The notes under the pieces are model-generated. The model saw only the letters and a program-made list of their open reading frames with translations. It had not been told where the DNA came from and did not search any database. A stretch of 64,000 bases of DNA, taken from Acephala macrosclerotiorum. Lineage: Eukaryota > Ascomycota > Leotiomycetes > Helotiales > Mollisiaceae. A program made the translations under genes and the position numbers. This document shows, one piece after another, positions 45,392 to 56,286 of the stretch (position 1 is its first letter; every line of letters begins with the position of its first letter). Where the stretch lies: NCBI GenBank assembly GCA_014904845.1, contig MU119241.1, positions 270,278 through 334,277 of the forward strand, read 5' to 3'.

Positions 45392-46009
45392 CTTTGCTTT
45401 TTATGCTTTGCTTTGTTATGTAGAACTTAAGTTTTGGGTATGTGGGTCTCCGAATGTATTCTGAATTTCTTCGGTCTCGTGCAACTTTTTTTTCTTGTGA
45501 TGCCGATCAGTTTGCTTGAGAGAAGGAGCGGAATACTCGAGGTTATATATACCCCGCTCGGAGATCGTGAATGTGATCTTCACTTTGTCGGTCTCGAGCG
45601 ACGCTATGAATAGGGCGTTGTTGTTGTGAATTGCGGTGCGGGTCATTCCAGGCTACGCCCCATCGTCCCAATCACCGTGTTCTATCAACAATTTGACTTG
45701 AGAAAGGTCCAGACTCCAGACCATCGGCATGGTAAGTCACTTCCATCATAATCACTTATTCACGGAAGCGCCAGCAGTTTGTAAAAATAATCACGAGCTC
45801 GAGGCTCGAGGTGTCAAGCATATTGTTTCTTTCTCATTACGAATTAGTCGATATAATCTAGAAGACTGGGAAGGCTTTCCAAATCTTCATCATTATCTTT
45901 GCTCAACGCTAGTATAAATCTTTAGTGCCAATTCCGTACTCAAAACCCATAGCACGGGCCAAACCAAAATCTCCGCAAAACCTCCCGCACTTTCACAGAC
46001 ACTTTGCCC
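45392..46009. other. Spacer between the two secreted paralogues
   Basis: Holds the promoter of copy 1; nothing else supported. Confidence 0.4.
45544..45551 (-). promoter_or_regulatory. Candidate TATA box of secreted protein copy 1
   Basis: TATATATA about 155 bp upstream of the ATG at 45391, in a locally GC-balanced context. Sequence and position only. Confidence 0.4.
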
Positions 46010-46354
46010 TCAAATATGGCATCCAGCCTTCCCCTTCTCTATCTTACAACTTGTCGGGAATCCCCACCCATTACGATTACATTGTTTTCCCTGAGCATAG
46101 CTCCCAGCCTTGTCGCAGCTCAAGGCCGCATGTGCATAGCAATCCCCATACAGCCATGAGGGAAGGATTCCTGAGTCGTCTGTGCAGCCGTCTCTTGCTC
46201 CATGGCACATGCAGGGATTTGCACCATCGCCGAAGGTACGTGCTGAGAGTGTGTGGTTTGATACCTCGAGTGGGGTGGGTGGGTTTGGGAATGCTGCTAA
46301 AAGAGTTGCGGCCATGATGACGAGAAGAAGGGGAGATCTTTGCGCGTACATCAT
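46010..46354 (-). CDS. Small secreted cysteine-rich protein (8 Cys), copy 2
   Basis: Intronless 114-residue paralogue of copy 1. Signal peptide MMYAQRSPLLLVIMAATLLA, then AFPNPPTPLEVSNHTLSAR and eight cysteines in the order CMC, GC, DC, SC, QC, SC, GC. The N-terminal 20 mature residues are more alike between copies than the cysteine region, suggesting a conserved processing or sorting segment and a diversified active part. Same orientation, about 0.6 kb apart, so a tandem duplication. Effector or defence role is inference only. Confidence 0.82.
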   Translation of the reverse strand: MMYAQRSPLLLVIMAATLLAAFPNPPTPLEVSNHTLSARTFGDGANPCMCHGARDGCTDDSGILPSWLYGDCYAHAALSCDKAGSYAQGKQCNRNGWGFPTSCKIEKGKAGCHI

Positions 46355-47199
46355 TCTTGTTATTTTTGCGTTGATGCACCTGCGAGTCTTTCGAATTCTC
46401 GATATGGAGTTTGAAGCAGCTGCTTTAGAGTCTTGAGTATAAATTCTGTTTCAATTCTCACTTGCAAACGAGCAAAAGTGTTTCATAGGATGTTATAGTC
46501 GTGCGTTTTGATTTTGGTATAGAGACGGAGATACAACTCTCAAGGTAGCATTTATACTGCGAGTCTGGCCAAGGAGTCGTGATTAGGACCTTCGCTGGTG
46601 CATCTAAAGCAATTTTGTGAATGAGACGTAGTTCTGAACGGCGATACGAATTTATTTCAGGCTACGACATCGCAATCACCATGTTCGTTGTGAGCCTCGA
46701 CTTCGACCAAGTGCTTTTTCAAACTCGTGGTCTTGCCTAGACATTTCGTGGCCCCTATTATTAAGGGTTAACGTTGAACGGCCGATACTTCGATATCGGG
46801 CTTCATGTTTCATGTCCCCCGGCCCCGGAATTGTACAGACGAGTCACAGAGATTTCAAACTTTCCGCTAGAAACGACATCCTGAATGCTGGACTGCGTGG
46901 CGAACGTGGTCACGGTTGTACAAGAGTCATGGCGAGACAGGGTCGAATACAGCAGCTGAATTGATCCCGCAGTTACATGCTCAGCAAGGGTCATCATCAT
47001 CAACGTCCACAAATACAAGCCGAAGGCTGTTCCATCATCAGCAAATATCAGCGAAGCCCTTTTGTGAAATCCACTCTATATCGTCCACAGCACAACAGCA
47101 ATATCAACGCAGGTGCCCATCACAATCCATCTTGACACCTGTCGTCTCATCAATCTTCACATTAACAAACAACCTGGAGTCGCTACCAATCAAAGTGGA
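46355..47199. other. Intergenic
   Basis: Promoter of secreted copy 2 and 3' flank of the BTB gene. A minus-strand open frame at 46803-47018 is not family-like. Confidence 0.4.
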
Positions 47200-48595
47200 T
47201 TAGGCTCTGTTGATATCGAGATCTCTTAACAGAAGACTCTCAACCTCCTCATCCTCCTTGTGGTCGTGGCCGCAAGTTATGTGCCTAAAATTCATGGATG
47301 TTAGCTACAGATCCAGGAGAGGGTGTCCTCATCCTCGGGTGTGAGAAGACTCGAGAACTGGACAGCTCGAAATCATCGGGGCCGAATCTTCACTTACGGG
47401 ACCTTGCATCTCTTGTGGAACTTATGAGCCTCGCCTGGGGCATGCTTGTGGAACCAGCATGGGCAGAGCTTGCTACGATTAAGCATAGAGAAGCCCTCGT
47501 TGCACTTGCGAGAGTCCCATCCTTCCTTGTAGCGCCGCCCGATCATACTGAAGTTGCGGGAGATCCACTTTAGCATAAGAGGCATGAAGTCCTCGCAGAT
47601 CATGCAGGCGATCATAAATTCTTCTCTCAGTTGATTGCAACCTCGATCCATGTGTATGATGTTTGTGGCAATGCACAGTTCCCGAAGTTGGGAGCCCTTC
47701 TTCGTATTCTTGAAGACGCGAACGAGGAGGCCGGGGCCGAAGACAGTGCCATATTCGTGGAAGCCATCTTGGATTGTATCGATGGTTCGGTTTTGGAGAT
47801 CGTTGATGTCCAACTTCTCGGCAAGGCAGTACAAATCGACGAGCTTCAGTTGCGCAGCGTCGAATCGGGCTCGGAGGTCGGCTTCAAGTCTGGCGGCTTG
47901 AGCCTCGCTCGGCATCTTCTTGACCTTGAATTGGACTGGTGGCTTCTCGATGTTGCCCTGCGCCGGTGTCAGCGAGAGTTGCCCGCGCGTGGAAGTTCAA
48001 CATACCGTGTAGAGCCAATCATAGAACATTTGGAAGATCTCTGCATCTTCGTCCTTCATGACGATGCCTTGCTTTCCCTCCAATCCCTCCTTGGCTTGGC
48101 ATTGCTTATCGAAAAACTTGGTGAACTTCTGCAGGATCTTCTGGTGGATGGAGAATGCTTTTTGCTGCGATTGTCAGTACATTGCTTGCCGCCCATAGGA
48201 GAGTCGAATACCTTGGCGCCCTCATCGACCTGGATGGAAACCATCTCGTCACCCATGTCACTATGCAACAAGTCAGGAACGCGTTGAGGATCCGGGTAGA
48301 GACTAGGTGGACGCACTCGCCGTGCTCTGGCTCCTTCAGACTCTTGCAGGAAGTCGACATCTTGACAGTGGTCGCAACCTGGTTTAGCGCAGACGTCAGC
48401 AACGTACGTGGAGTGGAGGGCAGTTGTGCTCTGCTCTTACCTCGGAAATAGATATTTGACTTGAGGAACGATATGCGCTGGATGCAAGTATAGGTGGAAG
48501 ACAGCTTCTGTGCTGCGGTGGCGCGTTGATGTGTCAAGACAAACGGAATCCTTGATATTGATCGACGGCCGGGTAAGAAGCCTTAACGACTGTCA
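47200..48595 (-). CDS. BTB/POZ-domain protein, start uncertain
   Basis: Exons recognised: up to 48441, 48378-48212, 48164-48006, 47957-47398 and 47284-47200, with introns of 47-113 bp fixed by phase. The BTB core reads DLLHSDMGDEMVSIQVDEGAK, then QKAFSIHQKILQKFTKFFDKQC, then EIFQMFYDWLYT and a LVDLYCLAEKLDINDLQ helix block. The C-terminal half carries a Cys/His-rich stretch (CPCWFHKH, CHKRCKV, ITCGHDH). Upstream, an exon with SNIYFRG joins CDHCQDVDFLQESE, but no ATG is found before the frame closes near 48590; translation may start in a further exon or at an internal Met. Function unknown; a second BTB gene lies 4 kb away. Confidence 0.7.
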
Positions 48596-50506
48596 GTCAG
48601 GAGGATGGAGATGACTGAAGATAAGTTGTCCCACGAAGGACTTTACTTTCGTTGCAAGCTCTGTCGAGGTCGATTGAAGAGGTTTGAGGTTCGAAGGAGG
48701 AAAGGGAATGAGGACGGAGAAAATAAAGAGGAAACCAAACGCGTTTGCACACGGCTTCACGTGCACCGTCTACTTTCCTCAATTTTGGGCAGCACGACAG
48801 GCAGCTAGGCACAACGTTTAGACGCAGTCACTTTCGCCTCAAGACCACATGTCTCTCTAAACTTCCAAGTTGTATACACCCTGCTGCGAAGAGGTGAATA
48901 TTTCACCGCCCAGATGGACTGTTGAGACGGTCACGTGGTGCGGGGTCTCCACCTTTGCATTGAGCTCCTGTTAATCCTCAATTTAGGCTTGTCTCGTTTT
49001 CTCCAATGCATTAGATTATGCTACCAGCTGAGGAGGCTGAAGATCACCACAAATTCTTGGGGGGGCAATGCAACTTGAGCAAACGTGCTCCTTCATCCGC
49101 TCCTGAACCTCCAGTTGGGATGTCGGGCGAGACAAGACTTGCGTGGTAATCTCTTCAGCGAGATGAACAGAAAAGCTTCTAGCTGTGGTTTCTGCCAAAG
49201 TGAGAAGTGTCTTAACCATGCTCTAAGCACAGAAAGCACGCCTGCACTGGAAGCAAGCCTCGAAGCTGATTGTCATAGAGCGTAGCGCCTGCTGAGAGTA
49301 GGATGCAGAAACGTCCAAGTGATGCCGCTTCGAGCACACTCCTCTTTTACTTTCCAGAGAACACTTTCCCTTGAATTTAGAGCTCATCTTGTAAGGTGTC
49401 ATTTAGGTGTCATTTGCCAAGGAACGTAGGCAAGTCACTCTACCTAGCTTCATGTCTGTTCCCATCGCTGAAAGTCTGTAGAAAATGATTGAAAATATAA
49501 AATCAATCCCTCAAATTCTTTAGGAAGGCGTTTCTTGGCATATGGTTCAACTTCCAACTCCATTTAATTCTCGACTTGGCAGACAGTCTCGAAATTCGAA
49601 ATTCTCTGACAGCAGGAATCTCTGGAAGCAGAACATCACAAACATTCTCCACCGCCCATCACGATTCCTTTGAAGAAGATATTTTACTTCCAAGCATCTT
49701 TTCGAAGTTCTTCGGGAACATTGTACAAAGCAATATATCTGGAGTTCTTTGGGGGGGGGGGGGCTTGGATAGCCGTTGATTTGCTGAGGTCTGGACGAGA
49801 GAAAAAGAAGACTTGTTGGAAAGAGCCGCGGCATGATTGGCTCATTGGTACGGCCCGAGATCCTATGCGCGATGCCATATTCAACCCTCCATCACTTTAC
49901 GACGTGTCAACAACGACAACTCGCCCCTGAGATCGCCGTGTTTCTTCGAGCAAACAATCCCCAAACATCACCTTCCGCTAGCAGAAATTGCAGCCATCCA
50001 TAAATTTCCATGTGTACAATTTGTATCTGATCCAGGTGCCGTGATAGGAAGTTTTTATCTACGGCGAAGTTTTCAGAACAGAAATGAAGCCAAGAAAGCT
50101 AGCATCCGTGAATGTCTCATACCATTTTCTTTTTGTAGAATGAGAAAAGACGAAGCTTCTAGTTGGACAGCATGTGCCGGATGGCGTTCTGAGAACATGT
50201 TTGCCGGCTTCTAGCAATCTGGAATGATACGTGAGCCGGGGTACGGCCCAAGATGGATGTGACCTGTCGGCCTCGGTCTCATAAAGTATTGTCCACATTC
50301 TCCTTCGAGGTACAATGGATTTGTTCAGGGGGAGTAATCAGGGCTTCAAAGCCCTAGAGCTCGAGCTCGACGTGTCGTGGAGACACAGGACCCTTTCAAT
50401 TTTCTTTCTCCAACTTTACCCCATCAAGGCCGGATATTTCCAGCATTGAATCCTTCGAAAATTCATCACTGAACCGAAACTTCACCATCTCTTATCTGCG
50501 TCCAGT
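48596..50506. other. Intergenic, 1.9 kb
   Basis: No supported gene. Contains a G homopolymer of about 13 at 49750-49763. The plus-strand open frame 49837-50214 has no recognisable motif. The last 200 bp are the presumed promoter of the chromodomain gene. Confidence 0.4.
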
Positions 50507-52306
50507 ATGGAAACCAATCCGAGGCCTCGTAGGCAAATTCCTCGAAGGACTCTACCCTCTAATGGATGGAACGTGATCAATCGCATCGCCGCCACCTTCA
50601 CTCCCCCTCCTCGATCAGTCACTCAATCTTCAGAAAGCTCCTTCCGCTGCCAGACACCAAAACGGCAAAACCCAGCATCTCCAGCCTCAGAAGGTAGCAG
50701 ACGAACTGGAGAATGGCTGGAAAACATGGCCAAACGGCGAAAGGCTGCCCAAGAGACCGTGAAGCGGACAAGCCAAAGTCTGGAGCCAACCTCAGATGTG
50801 ACCATCCCCGACAAAAGAACTCTGCGATCAATCGTACCAGCTATTGCCCACTCCGACAATGGTCCCGCGATGGCAGAGACAAGAATCATTCCAAATATGA
50901 TCACACGCTCAAAAAAGAACCTCCCAGTGGCACATCGAAACATGGAGACCACTACTCGACAGGGCCTCCTCCATGTTGTGATTGGGAGTACCAAAGTGAC
51001 AGACGCAGAGCTAGATCACGAACCGTCTCTCACCATCTCCCCCTTGTCCCGTGGTGTTCTCCTCTGGAGTCCTGGAGCAAGCGATTTTTCTAATGATTTT
51101 AACAGCTGTCCAACAACTGTGGATGACGTTCCTCAAGATGAAGGCGAGGTGTATGACGTAGAGCGGGTCCTAGGCGAAAAGGTCGGTCCCCGAATTCACA
51201 ACTTCTTGATTCAATGGGTTGGCTACGACGAGCAAAGTTGGATTCCTGCCGAAGACTGCTTTTGCGACGAATTGATCGCCGCATTCAGGGCGGTGCCGAG
51301 AACAAAAACGATGGAAACAGCCTGGATCGAGCAAGAGATTGCAATTGAATTATCGACGCGTAGGAAAGGCGACCGTCAGAACCAAAGACCATCGAAGATG
51401 CCACCGCCTCCTGTGCGCCGCATACGAGATTTGGTAACAGGGAGACTACACAGGCTTCCGAGTCCGGTGATGACAGCGAACCCAATATCCGGCGCAGACA
51501 GAGAGGAAACTTTCCAGCTAGAAGAACCTGCTTTGCCTCGATATGCTAGAGCCAACACTGCCCGATTCTCTGCGAGGCCGGCAACACCCGTTAGAGTGCA
51601 TAGGCATCAGAATGAAAGAATTAGAGAGATTGTTTGGAAACGATCAAAGGCAATGAGCGAGGCCCAGATCATCTCGTGGATGGTGAAGCCGGCTGGCAAG
51701 GAGAACGCAGAGAACGTCTTTCGTGGAGAGGGGCAAGCTCTAGCTGGACGGAATATCAAGCACAAGGAACGAGAACTGCAGATTATTCGAGAAGACAGAC
51801 CCAGGAGGGAAGCACTTGTGCCCGACACCCAGCACGAACGAGCAGTTGTGGGAAAGATACCAGAGCAAGAACATTTGGCCAGCAATGGACAGCAAAGGGA
51901 TGTTAATCAGCAAACCCTTCGAGACATGGGGCCGCCGAAGGAAACAAGGAAATTCACTCAAGAGAATCCAAACTTCTTGCAGGGCAACTGGAAAAAGCGC
52001 GTCCCAGTACACATCCGGTTCGACGAAAACGACGTACCAAACCGACAAGTTCGCCCACAGACGCCTTTTGCGCCACGGTTTAATAGCAGACCCGAACCTC
52101 CGTGTGATGATGTTCTTCGACGAGCTAGGACGCAAGAGAAGAAGTCGGCGGGCCCAAGTTTAATGAGGCACGAGTTCAGCAACGACATGAGCCATAAGCA
52201 CGCCCAGGCGTTGATTAATCACACTCGAGCCTCACCTGAACGTGCCTTTGGGTTTTCTTTGCCGTCCAACGCCGTCCTACTTTCCATTGAAAGGGATGAA
52301 TATTGA
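50507..52306 (+). CDS. Chromodomain protein
   Basis: Intronless 599-residue, very basic protein with one chromodomain at about 214-262 (VYDVERVLGEKVG, FLIQWVGYDEQSWIPAEDC). Tyr216, Trp237 and Tyr240/Trp245 occupy the places of the aromatic cage that binds methylated histone lysine. The flanks are low in hydrophobic residues and rich in Arg, Lys, Gln and Pro, so probably disordered. No chromoshadow domain, SET, ATPase or integrase domain is visible, so it is not HP1, a methyltransferase or a chromoviral integrase in full form; origin from a retroelement chromodomain is possible. Located 11-13 kb from the telomere. The last ~35 codons are imperfectly repeated just beyond the stop. Confidence 0.8.
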   Translation: METNPRPRRQIPRRTLPSNGWNVINRIAATFTPPPRSVTQSSESSFRCQTPKRQNPASPASEGSRRTGEWLENMAKRRKAAQETVKRTSQSLEPTSDVTIPDKRTLRSIVPAIAHSDNGPAMAETRIIPNMITRSKKNLPVAHRNMETTTRQGLLHVVIGSTKVTDAELDHEPSLTISPLSRGVLLWSPGASDFSNDFNSCPTTVDDVPQDEGEVYDVERVLGEKVGPRIHNFLIQWVGYDEQSWIPAEDCFCDELIAAFRAVPRTKTMETAWIEQEIAIELSTRRKGDRQNQRPSKMPPPPVRRIRDLVTGRLHRLPSPVMTANPISGADREETFQLEEPALPRYARANTARFSARPATPVRVHRHQNERIREIVWKRSKAMSEAQIISWMVKPAGKENAENVFRGEGQALAGRNIKHKERELQIIREDRPRREALVPDTQHERAVVGKIPEQEHLASNGQQRDVNQQTLRDMGPPKETRKFTQENPNFLQGNWKKRVPVHIRFDENDVPNRQVRPQTPFAPRFNSRPEPPCDDVLRRARTQEKKSAGPSLMRHEFSNDMSHKHAQALINHTRASPERAFGFSLPSNAVLLSIERDEY

Positions 52307-52452
52307 TCCGCGAATTGATCATTCAGACACCGTCAATCAGTGGGCGTGCATGCTGAAGCATCAAATAACCATCACCGTGCTCACTCTCACCCATTCGGCC
52401 TTTCTTCACCGTCCAACACGATTCTGTTTCCTCTTGAAAGGATTGAGAAATG
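52230..52452 (+). repeat. Imperfect duplication of the chromodomain gene's 3' end
   Basis: The coding end RAFGFSLPSNAVLLSIERDEY* (52240-52306) is echoed, in the same frame, by HPFGLSSPSNTILFPLERIEK* (about 52390-52452). TGA codons at 52304 and soon after interrupt the frame between them. Looks like a roughly 150 bp tandem duplication or an ancestral longer C-terminus. Confidence 0.6.
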
Positions 52453-52811
52453 AATGGGGTCTGACTCGGCACTGGACATCATATACTTGGCTACCACTTG
52501 CTGTATGATCGGCCCATCCCAAAACCCCGCCAAGTTGCTCGGCATTTTATGGGTCTCTCTGTTTCTCAATTGCTTGGCTCAATTTCAAAAATGGAAATTG
52601 ACATCACAATATGGACTTCTGAACAAAGTGTATTGAATTCAATTACAATGTGACGTTCATAGCAAGTGTCATTATTCTTAAAAGAGTTTCTAGCAGCAAT
52701 CAATTCACGTACCAGCCACCATTCGATACACCATGACACCTCGCACCTCCCCTCGACCTCCACAGAAACCATGAGCTCAACCCATATATTTCCACCAGAA
52801 CACGAAGGCCT
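52453..52811. other. Intergenic
   Basis: Convergent spacer, no feature supported. Confidence 0.4.
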
Positions 52812-53987
52812 CTAGACAACGAATTGTCTTCGCTTCCTCTGCCCTTTGCCATTCTTGTTGTTGCCTGTAGCAGCCGCCTTCGCGGCACTGGTTGTGGCCG
52901 CCGCATTTCCAGCATTCGCATTGCTACCTGTCGCGGCATTGGCGTTCGCGTTCCCTCCGTTGGCGGCACCGACAGTGAATTTCTGGCAATCGTCTTGAGC
53001 GCCTCGTTGAGCGACTGGCATCAGAACAGGCTGATGGTTGCTCGAAGATGTCATGCTGCAAACTCGATAGTTTCCAGCAGGAAGGCCACCTGTGACCATA
53101 GCGCTCAAAAGACCCTTTCCATTTCCAGCATCGTTGACGCCCTTGAAGAAGACAAAGGAGACTGGGTCGGGAGCAGTGATTGGAGCAAGACTGTTGCCGA
53201 GATCTTGAACAGTCAAATGGGTGTGGCCGATGACTTGGCCGTTTGAAGCGAGGTCTTGAGGAGCGGAGTAGTAGGTTGCTGCCGCGTTGGTGAAGGAGCC
53301 AGCGGTTAGGCCTTTGGTCTGGACGGAGATGGTGAAGTCTTTGTTCGCGGCGATGTTCTCTCCTGGCTTGGGGGAAGTGATGATGCCGGAGATCATGTTT
53401 TGAGTGGAGGGGATCTTGCCCATGACTATGTATTGTTAGGGGTGAGCGATGATAGGAGGGAATGAGAATGTACCAATTCCATTGCATGAACCAGTCTTCA
53501 CTTGCAGTCCGTTGGTCAGTGTTTGACCGTTACAAAAGTTGATGAAGTTGGCAGTGTCTCTGAGCACTCATTAGCTATGAGACATATCTTTCTGTGTCTG
53601 AACATACGTTGCTGAAGCTGATTGTCCATCTGCTGGAGTCTGATTTCCGTCTGATGCGCTACCAGTCTGGACTGCTTTAGCGTTTAAGCAAGTTGCCGCC
53701 GCTGCAGCATTGTTGCCTCCATTGTTCTTGGTTGCTGCAGCGCTCGCACTGGCAGACGCAGCAGCCGCAGAAGCAGCGGCGGCACCACCATTATTTCCTC
53801 CGTTGTTGCCCCCGTTGTTGCCCCCGTTGTTTCCTCCATTCTTTGCTGCATTGTTATTCCCACCAAATCCTCCTTGTCCAAACCCATTTTGACGAGGAAT
53901 CAGTCCCGGTATTCTAACCTCTCGGATGATAGACGCCTCGCACGCAAGTGCAAGCGTAAGGGCGATGACCGACTTCAGAAGCAACAT
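52812..53987 (-). CDS. Conserved secreted Gly/Asn/Ala-rich fungal protein
   Basis: Three exons, 53987-53608, 53559-53474 and 53425-52812, with two 48 bp introns; 359 residues. A signal peptide (MLLLKSVIALTLALACEA) is followed by a low-complexity region with repeated NNGG and Ala/Ser runs, then a conserved domain: CLNAKAVQTGSASDG, NFINFCNGQTLTNGLQV, SCNGIVMGKIPST, SFTNAAATYYSAPQDL, GHTHLTVQDLG, FFKGVNDAGNGKGLLSA, GNYRVCSM and HQPVLMPVAQRGAQDDC. This conserved secreted protein of filamentous fungi is often mislabelled ribosomal protein s17; it is extracellular and of unknown activity. A second low-complexity tail ends in a basic KGQRKRRQFVV. The glycine/asparagine repeats should vary in length between strains. 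Confidence 0.85.
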
Positions 53988-55879
53988 AGTAAAAGAATGA
54001 TACTGTTGATGTGAACGTAATATACTGGACTTGCAGTTCGCTACTCGTTGATCGACAATCGAGAAGGACGAATTGAATAAAGTTCCAAGCCTAGATTTGA
54101 AGGAGTGGAATACGCTGCACGGCAGTCGATAGTGGAATCAAAGGCTCTGGGGAAAAAATTAAAGAGAGTGACCGTACGTTCACGTTGCGAAGAGAAACAA
54201 GACGACAGGAGGAGAAAGAGAAGTTCAAGCACTTGCCAAGGGACTACACGGGTCTATATATCATCCTTATTGATCTTGACTTGGCCTCCTGGTAGCAGCT
54301 TGGCCCGTCCGAACACGATGTCTAGCTTGGTGTGCCAGGCGAGTCTTGACTTGAGTCCTACCACTTTGCCTGTGTGGTCCTGTTCATGATTGTTTGGACC
54401 AGCAGAAAGAAAGTTCTGTCTCGTTCCTGCATAGTAAATTAGATGGGACGGCAGGGCATGCCGAGAGCCAAGGTGCAAGAGCGATGCTTCAAGTGTCGCT
54501 TAAGGGCGTTTCGTCTCATGGGGGGGGGGGAGGTTGATTTCATCTCATTGATCGGATTGAGGGTACGCGGTGGAGATAAGATGGAGGCTGATGGGACAGG
54601 GAAGGACAACCGACCGAGTGAGTGATAACCTTAACGAGACCTCTTGGTTGTCTCAGCAAGATGGAGCGTGCCACTGATGGGAGGGATTGGAACCGCGATC
54701 GAGAGCGATGACATGCTATCGCGACTCAAGCATGGAATAATTACAATCGTGATGGCGAGCATGCAATACCTCCTAGTAGCGCGCATCTCATCACAATTAT
54801 TCTTATGGCTGAAAAGCATAAACATTAATTTTGCAACAACATTGAATCAATTAGCAGGTGTCTTCAGTCAAGATCATCACTGTCATCATCCGCTATCAAG
54901 GATGCGCCCGGGATTGGCTCCAGCGTAGATGCATTGGGATCTCGGCAGTCTAGGATACCGTGCAACACTTGGCATCGACACAGCCGCAGTACACTTGCCA
55001 TAACTATGATTGGTATTTGGAATCTATGTGAAGAAGTTTAGATACCGCAGTTTAACGAGATCCTGTGTGGCAATATTGCACGATGTCATGAACAGCTCAA
55101 GCTTCGAACAGAATGATACTTTTGTGCCAATGACTTTGAAGTCAGCCTTGCACTTGTACTTCCGCCAAGGATCGTTTTGGGAAGGCCTACTCGGAGCAAA
55201 GATTCTGAAATCCTTGGCTCAGATCTTGGCTTCTATCCTTAAGTTTAACGGGCCGGGATGTCGATGCGTTGGTTGCTAGCGGATGTCTGAATGCTATCCA
55301 CAGCCATCTGATGCTAGCCGCCAAGCGAGCTATGAAGACAACCGCTACCCAAAACGTTTCAACCTTCGGACCTGTCACCCGAAGGATCAGTTGAAGAAAC
55401 TTATCCCACCAAGCAGACTGTGAAAACAGCACAAGTAGCACTTGGCTGCCTCTGAAGAAGATCACGTTGATGCAAAAGAAAGCTTCTGTCGGTTAAGACT
55501 CGTCTGGCAAACTATCCTCACATATGCAAAAAAAGGTATCATCATCGGCTTGGGATATCCAGAGCGATCTTATTGAATTGGTTACATTTGGTATTGGTTT
55601 TGGCGCAAAGAAAGCTCCAGCAATGAATGGAATGCCATTTCTTGACTCGATCCGACCTGACCTTCCATAGAAAACCGGATAAGTGTGCCGAAAATTGGTA
55701 TGGAAATATTGACGAAGGGGAATTTGCAGCACGTGAGCCGTCAAACTTTCCTTTCTTAACCCTCAGATCTGCCATTTATCATCTGTACCCACACATGCCC
55801 AATTGAAGTTCGTTGGACCCTCATCTGTAAGTACTGTCTCAGCGCATCGAACTCCTCAATCTCTTGGCATAGATCATCC
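53988..55879. other. Intergenic, 1.9 kb
   Basis: No supported gene. A G homopolymer of about 10 lies at 54521-54531. Composition drifts toward AT from about 55000. Confidence 0.4.
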
Positions 55880-56205
55880 TCTCCTGACGGAAATTAATGT
55901 TGATCGTCTCATCCAAGATGAGAGTTCCTTGGTGGACCTTCTCAAGCTTCTTCCAAGAACGAAGTGCTTTCTCCTTCGACTCATCGAACTGCCTCTTTCG
56001 ATACTCGTAGAATTTTTCTGAGAGCGGTCGAGCTTTAAGTCGGCGAATGACGTTCTGAAGTTTCCATCTTGTTTCTCCAGCTTTGAGGTATTTCTTCCAC
56101 TTTCGGCGGCGAACGATCTCGACTACCTCTTATGTGAGGGCGCTCTCTAAGTTGGAGTGCAGAAATGCGGCCGCGCAATTGGCCCAGGCGCGGCTGACTA
56201 AGCGC
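55880..56205 (-). pseudogene. Relic of an unidentified protein at the element border
   Basis: The minus strand encodes a coherent, charged protein piece: AWANCAAAFLHSNLESALT*, then EVVEIVRRRKWKKYLKAGETRW, NVIRRLKARPLSEKFYEYRK and SWKKLEKVHQGTLILDETIN. TAA interrupts it where CAA would restore Gln, and the frame shifts near 55880. I do not recognise the family. It lies head to head with the zinc-finger part of the helicase element and may belong to it. Confidence 0.45.
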
Positions 56206-56208
56206 TTT

Positions 56209-56238
56209 CAAGTAAGAGTGCATCAAGTAAGAGTGCAC
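56209..56238. repeat. 15 bp tandem duplication
   Basis: CAAGTAAGAGTGCAT followed directly by CAAGTAAGAGTGCAC: two copies with one C/T difference. Confidence 0.7.
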
Positions 56239-56286
56239 TTTGCCTCGCCGACCTTACAGACCTCTTGAACAAACCACGAGTACGCA

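Noticed and set aside
49750..49763. G homopolymer, also one at 54521-54531
   Set aside because: Simple homopolymers, possibly length errors; no G-quadruplex-like spacing of four runs.
49837..50214. 125-residue plus-strand open frame
   Set aside because: Composition is not distinctive and no homologous family comes to mind; not enough for a gene call.
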